Numbered from the stretch's first letter, positions 19,831-33,321 are shown. The stretch is DNA of 64,000 bases from Cryobacterium sp. BB307 (GCF_012274275.1 NZ_JAANZA010000002.1:744001-808000), one strand, 5' to 3'. Numbers and translations are program-made. The notes: generated by a model not told the origin, from the letters alone.

Positions 19831-21537
19831 TCAGCCCGCGAGAGCGCGCGCGGTGTCCAGCAGCTCGCGCGCGTGCGCCAGCCCGCTCTCCGAGTCCGCC
19901 AGCCCCGACAGCATGCGGGCCAGCTCGGCCGCGCGCTCGTCGCCATCGAGCTGACGCACGCTGCTTGCGGTCACCTCGCCGTCGGTGCCCTTCACCACGC
20001 TCAGATGATTCGTAGCGAACGCCGCCACCTGTGGCAGGTGCGTGACCACGATCACCTGTGCCGACTGCGCCAGCCTCGCGAGCCGCTTGCCGATCTCGAT
20101 TGCGCTCGCACCGCCGACGCCGGCGTCGACCTCGTCGAAGATGAACGTGGGGACCGGGTCGCTGCCGGCGATGACCACCTCGATGGCGAGCATGACGCGC
20201 GACAGCTCACCGCCGGATGCGCCACGGCCGAGCGGCCTCGGCTCTGCACCCGGATGCGGCTGCAACAGAATGGAAACCTGGTCCCGCCCGCTCAACCCGT
20301 GCTCGTCGCCGCTCGAGACGGTGACGCTCACGCGCGCATCCGCCATTGCCAGCGCGGTCAGCTCTGCCGTGACCTGCTCAGACAGCTGCGTCGCGTACGC
20401 GCTCCGGATGCCGGTCAACCGGTCCGCGAGCTCGACCACCAGAGCATGATCCGCCGCGACCTCGTCGCCCAGTTGCTCGATGCGGTCGGCGTCGTTGTCG
20501 AGCTCCAGCAGGCGCGAGCTGCCGACGTCGAGGAAGTCGATGGTCTCATCCAGCGACCCGTGCTTGCGCGCGAGCGCCGCGAGCACGGCACGTCGCTCCT
20601 GAATGACCTCGAGTTCGCCCGCGCCGTCGGCGTCCAGCGACGCCAGATATCCGGAGAGCTCGGCAGAAGCCTCCGACACCGCGAACGTGGCGCCGGCGAT
20701 CGACTCCGCGATCGGGCCGAGCGTCGCGTCGTGCCCAACGACGCGCTCGAGCGCGCGGCGCGCAGTATCGAGCAGTCCGAGCACGTCCCGACCGTCGCCC
20801 TCCTCGGATGACAGCAGTTCGTGCGCCTGCGCGGCCGCCAGCCTCAGCTCCTCGAGGTTGCCGAGCCGCTCGGCGCGCTCCGCCAGCTGGGCATCCTCAC
20901 CGCGTCGCGGCGCTACCTGCTCGATCTCCTCGATCGCGGTGCGCAGGTCCTCGGCCTCTCGGGCGCGACGGTCACGCTCGGCGACGAGCACTTCGAGTTC
21001 GCTCTGCTTCGCCTGCCAGCTCCGATACACCCGCTGGTACTCGTCCATGACGGCTGCCAGTTCTGCACCGGCGAACCGGTCGAGCGCCTGTCGTTGCGCT
21101 GTGGCCGACCGCAGCCGCACCTGGTCGGACTGGCCGTGCACGACAACCAGCTCGCGGCCGAGCTCACCGAGCACGCCGACCGGCGTCGAACGCCCGCCGA
21201 CGACGGCGCGACTGCGCCCTTCCGCGCTGATCGAGCGGCTCAGGATGAGCGCCGAGCGCCCGTCGCCGGCCGGGTCCAGCTCTCCCCCACCGTCCCTGAC
21301 CCGCTCGGCGATGCCGTTGTCGTCTTCGATCAGCCAGGTGCCCTCGACCACCGCCGACGCGCTGCCGGCGCGAAGCACTCCGCTGTCGGCGCGTTCCCCG
21401 AGCAGCAGCCCGAGTGCGGTCACGACCATGGTCTTGCCCGCGCCGGTCTCGCCGGTGAGGGCCGTGAATCCTGGGCCGAGCGGCAGAGTCGCCTCGCCGA
21501 TGACACCGAGGTTCCGGATGCTGAGTTCCTCGATCAC
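19831..21537 (-). CDS. recN: DNA repair protein RecN
   Basis: 568 aa SMC-like ATPase. The Walker A lies near the N-terminus (IRNLGVIGEATLPLGPGF, then LTGETGAGKTMVVTALGLLL). A long coiled-coil middle (about 150-370) follows, then the C-terminal ABC half with GASGGELSRVMLAIEVV (signature) and PTFIFDEVDAGVGGASAIEI (Walker B). Acts in double-strand break repair. The GTG at 21537 overlaps the nadK stop (GTGA), so the longer upstream frame is rejected. Order nadK-recN is widespread in actinobacteria. Confidence 0.96.
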   Translation of the reverse strand: MIEELSIRNLGVIGEATLPLGPGFTALTGETGAGKTMVVTALGLLLGERADSGVLRAGSASAVVEGTWLIEDDNGIAERVRDGGGELDPAGDGRSALILSRSISAEGRSRAVVGGRSTPVGVLGELGRELVVVHGQSDQVRLRSATAQRQALDRFAGAELAAVMDEYQRVYRSWQAKQSELEVLVAERDRRAREAEDLRTAIEEIEQVAPRRGEDAQLAERAERLGNLEELRLAAAQAHELLSSEEGDGRDVLGLLDTARRALERVVGHDATLGPIAESIAGATFAVSEASAELSGYLASLDADGAGELEVIQERRAVLAALARKHGSLDETIDFLDVGSSRLLELDNDADRIEQLGDEVAADHALVVELADRLTGIRSAYATQLSEQVTAELTALAMADARVSVTVSSGDEHGLSGRDQVSILLQPHPGAEPRPLGRGASGGELSRVMLAIEVVIAGSDPVPTFIFDEVDAGVGGASAIEIGKRLARLAQSAQVIVVTHLPQVAAFATNHLSVVKGTDGEVTASSVRQLDGDERAAELARMLSGLADSESGLAHARELLDTARALAG

Positions 21538-22460
21538 GCTGCGCCGCCGTCGTCGGCGGGCCCGCGCCATCCGGTGACCGGCAGCGCGAACTTGCGCACC
21601 AGGCGGTCCGTGAACGGAGCGGGTTCCAGGCGAGCCAGGCGCACCGGGATCGGCGAGCGGTGCACCACGACGCGCGCGCCGGGCGGCAGGTCCCGCGTGC
21701 GGCGGCCGTCGCACCACAACACGCCGAGGCCTTGCGTACGCTCGTGCACCTCCACGGCGAGCTGCGAATCTGGCCCGACAACGATCGGCCGGGCAAACAG
21801 TGCGTGCGCGCTGAGCGGCACGAGCAGCATGGCGTCGACACCGGGCCAGACGATCGGCCCGCCCGCGGAGAACGAGTACGCGGTCGAACCGGTCGGCGTG
21901 GACATGACGACCCCGTCGCATCCGAAGCTGGACAGCGGCCGCTCATCGACTTCGATGACGACCTCGAGCATCCGCTCCCGGCTTGCCTTCTCGACTGTCG
22001 CCTCGTTCAGCGCCCAGCTCTCGTAGACAACTTCGGCGTCGACCATGACCTGCACGTCGAGCGTCATCCGTTCCTCCACCACGTAATCGCGGTCGAGTGC
22101 GCGCTGCACGCAGTCGTTGATCCCCTCGCGCTCGATTTCGGCGAGGAAGCCGACGTGCCCGAGGTTGATGCCGAGCAGCGGGGTGCTCGAGCCGCGAAGC
22201 AGTTCGGCGGTGCGCAGGATGGTGCCGTCGCCGCCGAGGACGATCGCGAGCTCGAAGTCGTCGACCGGGTCGCCGCTGTGCAGGGCCTGCACCCGATGCA
22301 GCGTGCTGTCGCGTTCGATCAGGAACTCGAGTTCGTCGTCCGGCATCGCGGGTGCAATGTCCGCGGCGAGCAGCTGGCGGCAGACGGTGGCTGCGGCTTC
22401 GATCGATTCGGCGCGACCGGTGTGCGCGATCACCAGCATGCGCCGTTCAGCCAATGCCAC
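21534..22460 (-). CDS. nadK: NAD kinase
   Basis: 308 aa. The NAD kinase diacylglycerol-kinase-like core shows LGGDGTILRTAELLRGSSTP (GGDG motif), GINLGHVGFLAEIEREG, the NE/D pair ALNEATVEK and DGVVMSTPTGSTAYSFSAGGP. Phosphorylates NAD to NADP. GGGAGGA lies just before the GTG at 22460; a TTG at 22454, 7 nt after GGAGG, is an alternative start with better spacing. Coupled to recN by overlap and follows tlyA closely. Confidence 0.96.
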   Translation of the reverse strand: MALAERRMLVIAHTGRAESIEAAATVCRQLLAADIAPAMPDDELEFLIERDSTLHRVQALHSGDPVDDFELAIVLGGDGTILRTAELLRGSSTPLLGINLGHVGFLAEIEREGINDCVQRALDRDYVVEERMTLDVQVMVDAEVVYESWALNEATVEKASRERMLEVVIEVDERPLSSFGCDGVVMSTPTGSTAYSFSAGGPIVWPGVDAMLLVPLSAHALFARPIVVGPDSQLAVEVHERTQGLGVLWCDGRRTRDLPPGARVVVHRSPIPVRLARLEPAPFTDRLVRKFALPVTGWRGPADDGGAA

Positions 22461-22470
22461 TCCTCCCGCT

Positions 22471-23262
22471 TCAACCGATCTCAGAGATCGTCTTCGTCCA
22501 TTCTGTCGGATTGCGTCCTGCGCGTGCGCTCAGCCAGGCGAGAAACTCGTGGTTGCCAGCCGTTCCTGCAATCGGCGACGGTATGAGACCGGCGGTTCCG
22601 AGGCCCAGATCCCACGCCGCCCAGAGCACCCCCGACACCGAGTCGGCCCACAGCGCCGGGTCCCGGACGACGCCCTCACGGATGCCGCCCCGACCCACCT
22701 CGAACTGCGGCTTGATCAGCACGACGTAGTCGGCATCCGCTCCCACCGACTCCACCAGCGCCGGCAGCACGGTGGTCATCGAAATGAAGGAGAGGTCGGC
22801 GACGACGAGGTCCGGATGTGCGGCGTCGGCGAAGCCGTCGAGTTCCTCGCGCGTCATGTAGCGGGCGTTGACCCCCTCGACGACGGTGACCCGCTCGTCG
22901 GCGCGCAGAATCGGCGCCAGCTGGGCGTGGCCGACGTCGAGCGCAATGACCCGCGCGGCACCGCGTTCGAGCAACACTTGCGTGAAGCCGCCTGTGGATG
23001 CGCCGACATCGAGCGCGGTGCGCCCGGCCGGGTCGATGCCGAACGCGTCGAGCGCGGCGATGAGCTTGTGCGCCGCGCGGCTGACCCAGTGGTCGGTGGC
23101 CGCGACGACAATCTCCTGGTCGTCGCGCACCTTGGCGGAGGACTTCACAACGGGCTGCCCGTCGACCGTGACGAGCCCGTCGGCGATCAGCCGGGCCGCT
23201 TGGTTGCGTGATGGGGCAAGCCCCCGCGCGGTGAGTGCCGCATCCAGCCGTTGCCCGGTCAC
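22471..23262 (-). CDS. tlyA: 16S/23S rRNA 2'-O-ribose methyltransferase TlyA
   Basis: 263 aa. N-terminal S4 domain (QRLDAALTARGLAPSRNQAA) followed by VSRAAHKLIAALDAFGID and the SAM-binding motif RTALDVGASTGGFTQVLLER. PDLVVADLSFISMTTVLPAL and YVVLIKPQFEVGR complete the FtsJ-like fold. Methylates rRNA; in mycobacteria loss gives capreomycin resistance (family knowledge). The GTG start has no clear Shine-Dalgarno sequence. Confidence 0.94.
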   Translation of the reverse strand: MTGQRLDAALTARGLAPSRNQAARLIADGLVTVDGQPVVKSSAKVRDDQEIVVAATDHWVSRAAHKLIAALDAFGIDPAGRTALDVGASTGGFTQVLLERGAARVIALDVGHAQLAPILRADERVTVVEGVNARYMTREELDGFADAAHPDLVVADLSFISMTTVLPALVESVGADADYVVLIKPQFEVGRGGIREGVVRDPALWADSVSGVLWAAWDLGLGTAGLIPSPIAGTAGNHEFLAWLSARAGRNPTEWTKTISEIG

Positions 23263-23301
23263 TCGGGCATCCGATAAATCATGATGCCCGAGCGTACCGG
23301 G

Positions 23302-24507
23302 TCAGGCGGGGACGGACCCCCGCCTGCGAGTTGCTGCCAGGCCGAGGCCAAGCGCGAGCGCACCGAGCACGACCAGCGGCAGCGGCGACGTGCCGGTCGC
23401 CGCGAGCTGTGGCGCTGCCGGAGCCGTCGGCGGGGTGGCCGCTGGCATCGTGGTCGTTGCGAGGCCGTCCAGCACGCGGAAGATGTAACGGCCCGGAACG
23501 GTCGAATTCAGGCTGTTCGTGATGAGCGACTGTGCGCCACCGTCGACGAGGTTGTCGCGCGGTGTTGAGTCATCGCCCCCCATGCACTCTGCGCCAAAGG
23601 GATCGAACATGGTGGTGCTCCCATCGGTGCCGTTGATGCCGCCCATACCGATGCCGAGGTACTCCGCCGTGTCGCCTGCCGCATACGCATCCTCACACGC
23701 GTTTGCGTATCCGATCCACCAGTCGAGGGTGAAACCGTCGCTGGTCACTGCATCGTAGTTGTAGACCACTGTGACATTCCCAGCCCCGTCGTCGACGAGA
23801 ATGATCTGGTACGTGTTGAATTCGGTGTCGTCGTCCCAGGAGTACGTGGGGTTGTGGTACCAGGTGGCAGCGAATGCAGCCCTGCCGTCATAAGTGGTGT
23901 GCCCCCACGAGATCGAACTGCAATATTCGCCGCCCTGGTCAGCGAAGTAGAACGCTCCGAACTCACACGCGTCATTGATCGAGTCGGCGTCTGTGTCGAT
24001 CGGCTCGTCCGAGTCCCGCGGGTCTTGGTCGTTGTTAAGCACCGCGAACGCGGCATACGACGTGCCCGTGCCGACCCAATCTGGGTCGGTGAACAGTATC
24101 GGCATCACGTCGTAGTCATCGCACCAGGCGCCTACTGTGGCATCCGTCGACGAGTAGAGGCAGAGACTCCCGTTTGAGCCGACGAACACCTCGTCGTAGT
24201 TGACTCCGGCAACGTTCACGACAAAGCCGAGCGGGATGCCGCTGCTCATCACACCGAAATCTCCGTCGATGTTTGCCGGGTTTCCGGCGCTGTCGAGGCC
24301 CCAGTAGTCGTCGTCACCGGTCACGGATGTGTACACATACAGCGGGTCTGCTGTGGGGGTGTATTCCGAACCGATCGGCGTGCCGTCAGGGTTGAACAGC
24401 ACCGCTCCGTCGCCGTCCGCGGCGGACGCCGGAACTGCCGCTCCGAGCACGAGTAGCGCGCCCAATCCAACAGTCGTCACGATCTTTACGGCAGGGTGAG
24501 CAGACAT
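23302..24507 (-). CDS. Surface protein with NIDO-like domain and LAATG sortase-E anchor
   Basis: About 401 aa. A Sec signal peptide (VKIVTTVGLGALLVLGAAVP, then ASAADGDG) leads into a secreted, acidic, aromatic-rich body. Around 115-260 it resembles a NIDO/nidogen-type extracellular domain (FAATWYHNPTYSW, then FNTYQIILVDDGAGNVTVVY). The C-terminus has LAATG, a hydrophobic stretch ([18 protein letters not shown]) and a basic tail TRRRGSVPA, the layout recognised by class E sortases in high-GC Gram-positives. ATG 24507 is favoured over 24510 by spacing to GAGG. No sortase gene is in this window. Ligand unknown. Confidence 0.8.
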   Translation of the reverse strand: MSAHPAVKIVTTVGLGALLVLGAAVPASAADGDGAVLFNPDGTPIGSEYTPTADPLYVYTSVTGDDDYWGLDSAGNPANIDGDFGVMSSGIPLGFVVNVAGVNYDEVFVGSNGSLCLYSSTDATVGAWCDDYDVMPILFTDPDWVGTGTSYAAFAVLNNDQDPRDSDEPIDTDADSINDACEFGAFYFADQGGEYCSSISWGHTTYDGRAAFAATWYHNPTYSWDDDTEFNTYQIILVDDGAGNVTVVYNYDAVTSDGFTLDWWIGYANACEDAYAAGDTAEYLGIGMGGINGTDGSTTMFDPFGAECMGGDDSTPRDNLVDGGAQSLITNSLNSTVPGRYIFRVLDGLATTTMPAATPPTAPAAPQLAATGTSPLPLVVLGALALGLGLAATRRRGSVPA

Positions 24508-24532
24508 CATCGTCCTCGGGTAATTTCGGGTA

Positions 24533-24557
24533 GTCGGCCCGCAGGGCGAGGGCCGAC
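24533..24557. promoter_or_regulatory. Inverted repeat in the 5' leader of the surface-protein gene
   Basis: GTCGGCCC (24533-24540) and GGGCCGAC (24550-24557) pair perfectly across 9 nt, about 26 nt upstream of the start codon. It may be a leader hairpin or an operator. Confidence 0.35.
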
Positions 24558-24598
24558 TAAAAGCTATCAGTGACGAAAGCCCGCGTTATACAACAGAC

Positions 24599-24615
24599 GC
24601 CCCCAGTTCGGGGGT
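24599..24615 (-). terminator. Short GC hairpin after the 51-residue gene
   Basis: CCCCC (24600-24604) pairs with GGGGG (24610-24614) around a 5-nt loop, extended by one G-T pair, about 15 nt beyond the stop at 24631. Probably a small terminator separating this gene from the surface protein downstream. Confidence 0.4.
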
Positions 24616-24630
24616 CGCGAACAACTGCCC

Positions 24631-24786
24631 TCAGTCGAGCGCTTGCTGCAGTTCGTCGTGCAGTTGTGTGTAGGCGGCAGCTCGTTGCTCGAGCGGCTGA
24701 TCCTCGATGAGGCGCAAGCGCGACAGCAGTGCGTCGGTCTCGTCCGGGCGTGATTGCTCCGCGTCAGGCACCTGTGGCTCATCCAT
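24631..24786 (-). CDS. Small acidic helical protein (51 aa)
   Basis: Encodes MDEPQVPDAEQSRPDETDAL, then LSRLRLIEDQPLEQRAAAYT and QLHDELQQALD. GAGGAG lies about 8 nt upstream of the ATG at 24786. The sequence is acidic at the front and amphipathic-helical behind, with a pattern (RL.LIE.QPL..RA..Y..LH..L...L) that suggests a short helical hairpin. It follows the HAD phosphatase by 20 nt on the same strand. I recall similar small proteins in this position in related genomes but know no function. Confidence 0.7.
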   Translation of the reverse strand: MDEPQVPDAEQSRPDETDALLSRLRLIEDQPLEQRAAAYTQLHDELQQALD

Positions 24787-24806
24787 CACGCTGCTCCTCT
24801 CTTCGC

Positions 24807-25805
24807 TCAAGCGTAAAGCTCCTCGGGGACTTCGAGGCCGTAAATCGCCAGGCCGCTCCCCCAGATCGCCGCGGCGCCCGCGCGCAGCAGGTCGGTCGGG
24901 TTGTCGCCGCGCTTCTCGATCGTGAGCACGTTGGCCGACATCCGAATCTGCGCGCCACGCACGGTCACCAGCCGGTCGCCGCGCCGATCGGTGGTCTCGA
25001 CCGGGTGCGGGTACGGTTCGAACAGTTCGCGGAGGTCGTCGATCAGGTAGGTCGGGCGCGAGTTCTTGTCGGCGGCGAGCACCTGCTTCGCGCGGTCGAT
25101 CCCGGTGAGCACGAGCGCAGAAGGGATGCCCGCCCGGTTCGCGCCCAGGATGTCGGTGTCGAGCCGGTCGCCCAGGAAGAGCGGCGATGCGCCACCGAAG
25201 CGCGCTACGGCTTCCTCGAAGATCGCCACCTCGGGTTTGCCCGCGACCACCGGGAGCCGGGCGATGGCGGTGTGCACCGCGGAGACGAGCGTGCCGTTGC
25301 CGGGAGCCGTGCCGCGAGCGGTCGGCAGCGTCCAGTCGGTGTTGGTGGCGACCCACGGGCGCTCGGCACCCTCGCCCTGCAGCGCGTACGCGGCCTCGGC
25401 GAGTTCGACCCAGCCGACCTCCGGGGCGTAGCCCTGGATGACGGCGGCCGGGGTGTCCTCCGCCGAGGTTGTGACGCGGAACCCGGCGCGATCGAGTTCG
25501 CTGTGCAGGCCATCGCCGCCGACGGCGAGCACTGTCGAACCCGCAGGCACCAGCTCGGCCAGCAGGCGCACCGCCGCTTGCGGCGAGGTGACCACGTCAT
25601 CCGGTGCGACGGTGAGACCGAGCGCAGTCAGCTGGTCGGCGACGGATGCCGGGGTGCGCGACGCGTTGTTCGTCACGTAGCCGACCGCGATCGACTCGTG
25701 CGCGCGGTTTATGCTCTCGACGGCATATGGGATCGCCTGGTGCTCCTTGTAGACGACCCCGTCGAGGTCGGCGAGCAGGAGGTCAACCCCGTCGAGCGGG
25801 GTCAC
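24807..25805 (-). CDS. HAD-superfamily phosphatase (NagD-like)
   Basis: 332 aa. HAD motif I is DLLLADLDGVVYKEHQAIPY (nucleophile aspartate in DLDG), motif II GYVTNNASRTP, then motif IV ASPLFLGDRLDTDILGANRA. Between them is the C2 cap of the NagD/4-nitrophenylphosphatase group. Substrate likely a small phosphorylated metabolite; unspecified. The GTG at 25805 follows the TPR-like gene stop by one nucleotide, so the two are coupled. Confidence 0.88.
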   Translation of the reverse strand: MTPLDGVDLLLADLDGVVYKEHQAIPYAVESINRAHESIAVGYVTNNASRTPASVADQLTALGLTVAPDDVVTSPQAAVRLLAELVPAGSTVLAVGGDGLHSELDRAGFRVTTSAEDTPAAVIQGYAPEVGWVELAEAAYALQGEGAERPWVATNTDWTLPTARGTAPGNGTLVSAVHTAIARLPVVAGKPEVAIFEEAVARFGGASPLFLGDRLDTDILGANRAGIPSALVLTGIDRAKQVLAADKNSRPTYLIDDLRELFEPYPHPVETTDRRGDRLVTVRGAQIRMSANVLTIEKRGDNPTDLLRAGAAAIWGSGLAIYGLEVPEELYA

Positions 25806-25806
25806 C

Positions 25807-27018
25807 TCACTCGTCTTCGGGGAGTTCCTCTTCAACAATCTCAATGGGTTCCTCATCGTCTTCATCGGCCGCCTGGGCCATGAGCGCCGCGGTGGCGCGG
25901 GTGGAGCGGGCGTACCACTGCTCCGCCTCGGTGGTGTGCCCGAGGTCCTCGAGCACAGTTGCGTAGGCGTCGAACAGGGCCGGGCTCCACGGGAACGCGC
26001 GCTCCGGGTCGAGTTGCGGGATCTGCAGTTCGACCAGGGCGGCATCGGTCTGTCCGAGGTCGAGGCGGGCACCGGACATCGCGATGGCGAGCTCGACCTG
26101 CACCTCCGTCGACAGCGTGGCGCGTGGCACCGTTCTGCCCAGCTCGAGCGCGCGCTCCGGGCGGCCGAGACCGCGTTCGCTGTCGACCATCATCGGCAGC
26201 TGGTCGTCGCGACCGGAGATGCGTCGGTAGGTGCGCAGCTCGCGCAGCGCGAGGGCGTAGTCGCCGGTCGCGTACGCGGTGATCGCGAGCGTCTCCCGCA
26301 CGACCGCGATGCGGCCGGCACGGCGCGCGGCGGAGACCGCATGCTCGTGGGCGAGCTTCGGGTCGGTGTCGATGAGGCGGGCTGTCATTACCAGGTGACG
26401 GGCGACCCAGTCGGCGTTGTCTGCGCTCAGCGTCTTCAGCTGGGCGCGGGCGACCCGGTCGAGGTCCTTGGCCTGCACGTCATCCGGGATCTCCGGGGCG
26501 TCGTGGCGCGTGCGCACCGAGCGGAGGCCGAGCGGATCCTTGTCCTCCCGGATCTCGTCGCGCGCGTCACGGTCGCCGCGGGCCGGCTTGCCGTCGCGGG
26601 TCCACAGCCGCTTCTCGCCGTCGCGCTTCGGGCCGGCGTCACGCCGCGGTCGACCGGACCCCGCGCCTTCTGGCTTTCCGCGATAGGGACGGTCGCCATC
26701 GCGCTTCGGACGGTCGGACCCTGCTCCATCCGGTTTCCCGCGGTACGGACGGTCACCATCGCGCTTCGGACGGTCGGACCCTGCGCCATCCGGTTTCCCG
26801 CGGTACGGACGGTCGCCATCGCGCTTCGGACGGCCGGCGCCCGCCTCGTCGCTGCGAGGCCGTCGGTCGTTGTCCCGAGCGGGCCGACCCTGGGCATCCG
26901 CGTCCCGGCGAGGACGCCCCGAACCCTGTGGCTTGCCTTTCGCCGGTCGCGCCGATCCGGGACGGCCGTTCTTCGGCGGTCCACCTGGACGCTTCGGGCG
27001 ATCGGGGGTCTCAGCCAC
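25807..27018 (-). CDS. TPR-like protein with RG-rich disordered N-terminus
   Basis: 403 aa. Residues 1-150 are basic, disordered and rich in R, G, K, P and D, and contain three copies of a 20-residue repeat (core PKRDGDRPYRGKP). From about 180 the sequence is helical, with TPR-like segments (LAITAYATGDYALALRELRT, then LFDAYATVLEDLGHTTEAEQ). The tail is very acidic (DEDDEEPIEIVEEELPEDE). The basic tail suggests RNA or ribosome binding (inference). GTG start with AAGGAG about 10 nt upstream. It is immediately downstream of the rRNA operon terminator on the same strand. Confidence 0.8.
   Translation of the reverse strand: MAETPDRPKRPGGPPKNGRPGSARPAKGKPQGSGRPRRDADAQGRPARDNDRRPRSDEAGAGRPKRDGDRPYRGKPDGAGSDRPKRDGDRPYRGKPDGAGSDRPKRDGDRPYRGKPEGAGSGRPRRDAGPKRDGEKRLWTRDGKPARGDRDARDEIREDKDPLGLRSVRTRHDAPEIPDDVQAKDLDRVARAQLKTLSADNADWVARHLVMTARLIDTDPKLAHEHAVSAARRAGRIAVVRETLAITAYATGDYALALRELRTYRRISGRDDQLPMMVDSERGLGRPERALELGRTVPRATLSTEVQVELAIAMSGARLDLGQTDAALVELQIPQLDPERAFPWSPALFDAYATVLEDLGHTTEAEQWYARSTRATAALMAQAADEDDEEPIEIVEEELPEDE
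26652..26835. repeat. 60-bp in-frame tandem repeats in the TPR-like gene
   Basis: Three units of 60 bp encode 20 residues each. The unit in 26701-26760 differs from that in 26761-26820 at only two positions; the third, toward 26652, is more diverged. A recent in-frame expansion; copy number may vary between strains. Confidence 0.9.
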
Positions 27019-27091
27019 GGGTGGTGCTCCTTCGAGTTCATTCGGTGCTTCGACGCGCGATTCTTACGCCACGACGAAAGACCTTAACGCA

Positions 27092-27120
27092 AAATGGCCA
27101 CCCTTATCGGGTGGCCATTT
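27092..27120 (-). terminator. rRNA operon terminator
   Basis: Perfect 12-bp stem AAATGGCCACCC (27092-27103) with GGGTGGCCATTT (27109-27120), loop TTATC, about 10 nt after the 5S gene; on the transcript strand the stem ends in a T-run (CCATTTTGCG). Rho-independent terminator of the rRNA operon. Confidence 0.9.
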
Positions 27121-27129
27121 CACAAAGAA

Positions 27130-27247
27130 GTCCGGCGGTGTCCTACTCTCCCACAAGGTCCCCCTTGCAGTACCATCGGCGCAGAGAGTCTTAGCTTCCG
27201 GGTTCGGAATGTGACCGGGCGTTTCCCTCTCGCTATGGCCGCCGAAA
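27130..27247 (-). rRNA. rrf: 5S ribosomal RNA
   Basis: About 118 nt. The reverse strand begins TTTCGGCGGCCATAGCGAGA, contains the universal ACGCCCGGTCACATTCCGAA and CCGGAAGCTAAG, and ends in GGACACCGCCGGA, which pairs with the 5' end. Ends are approximate to a few nucleotides. Confidence 0.95.
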
Positions 27248-27374
27248 CACTATTGATTTATGTATCAGTTCATAGCCAAAGCCTTTCGGCTTCGGGTTGG
27301 TTCCCGACCGTAAATCGAGAACCACAAAGTGGACGCAAGCAACTACTCATTACTTCTCAAAAGGAAGTGAGTGT

Positions 27375-32445
<5,071 letters not shown>

Positions 32446-32760
32446 AATGTTTGATTGCACGGCAGCAAGCTGCCGGCACATCTAGTGCAACCTGTCCACC
32501 GGAAAGGGCGAACGGGCTGCAAGTTTGATACTGACAAGAACAAACATCATTGCTGACATTTGTTTGTTGTCTTAATTTTTTCCAAAGGAATCTCTTTGAC
32601 TGACCGAAGTCAGCCAACGAGGTTTTTGGCATTTGACATGTGCACGCTGTTGAGTTCTCAAGGATCGGGCGCGCCTAGAATCTGACCTTCCGGTCTCGTT
32701 TTAGGGCAACTGCTCTAGCCTACCACCCACAGGGGTTCTCGCCTAATCGAGCGGCTTGCG
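32446..32760 (-). promoter_or_regulatory. rRNA operon promoter and leader region
   Basis: No gene in this stretch. The transcript strand carries a BoxA-type element TTGAGAACTCAACAGCGTGC (palindrome TTGAGAACTCAA at 32650-32661) typical of actinobacterial rRNA leaders, followed by a 9-bp hairpin with a UUCG loop (32596-32617, one G-T pair), then an A/T-rich stretch before 16S. A possible -10 (TAGGCT, 32717-32722) lies upstream of BoxA; its -35 is not convincing. Confidence 0.6.
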
Positions 32761-33093
32761 GATCTTGGTGATCCGTTCCGCTGCGGGAGGCTGTTTCTCC
32801 TGGAGTGGGTTTTCCATCGTAGCTTGCCGACCACATCGCATCAAGTGCTTTTGTGTGCCGTTAGGCTGATGGTTTCGGTCCCGCTTGAGGCCGGAGAGCG
32901 CTTCGGCTCTTCCGCACCTTTGGGGTGACAAGTAAGAACATTACGGGGCTTTTGGCGCTTCGTGCAAATCACCGCGGCATCCCGGGCGTGTCGGCCCGGC
33001 TCAGGTTTTCGACCCCGTTTGGAAAGTGGCTGGTGGGGCGGCGTTTACCTTCGCGGGGGGCGGATTTCGGCCCGACTCGCGGCAGATCGGGTC

Positions 33094-33155
33094 GCGCGGG
33101 TGTTGTGTTCCTGCGCGGGTGAAGCAGCACCCGCGCGAACACAGAACACCCGCGC
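33094..33155. repeat. 62-nt nested-palindrome element H2
   Basis: GCGCGGGT at 33094 and 33113; ACCCGCGC at 33129 and 33148: same offsets (0, 19, 35, 54) as H1. Inner arms GTGTTGTGTTC and GAACACAGAACAC pair almost fully but differ from those of H1, so pairing rather than sequence is conserved. Confidence 0.85.
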
Positions 33156-33223
33156 TAGCGCTGGCGGAGCCGGCGCCCGGTGGCCCACCCTCGCGAGGCT
33201 CATCATCCAGCAGCGCATGGCTC

Positions 33224-33285
33224 GCGCGGGTCGAACACTCACGCGCGGGTCGAATCAGACCCGCACGTGGAAGGAACACCCGCGC
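33224..33285. repeat. 62-nt nested-palindrome element H3
   Basis: GCGCGGGT at 33224 and 33243; ACCCGCAC (one change) at 33259 and ACCCGCGC at 33278. Same 62-nt length and offsets as H1 and H2, 68 nt from H2. Inner arm sequence is again different. Confidence 0.85.
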
Positions 33286-33321
33286 GAGCGGGGATGCGCG
33301 CGGCGGCGCCGGGCACAGCAG

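Larger units (their letters stand above)
32761..33321. other. Gap between tyrS and the rRNA promoter, repeat-rich
   Basis: About 560 nt without a believable gene. 32761-33090 shows nothing I can name apart from scattered short GC hairpins; 33094-33155 and 33224-33285 hold two 62-nt nested-palindrome elements. On the minus strand these lie downstream of the tyrS stop (33322) and upstream of the rRNA promoter. Confidence 0.6.
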
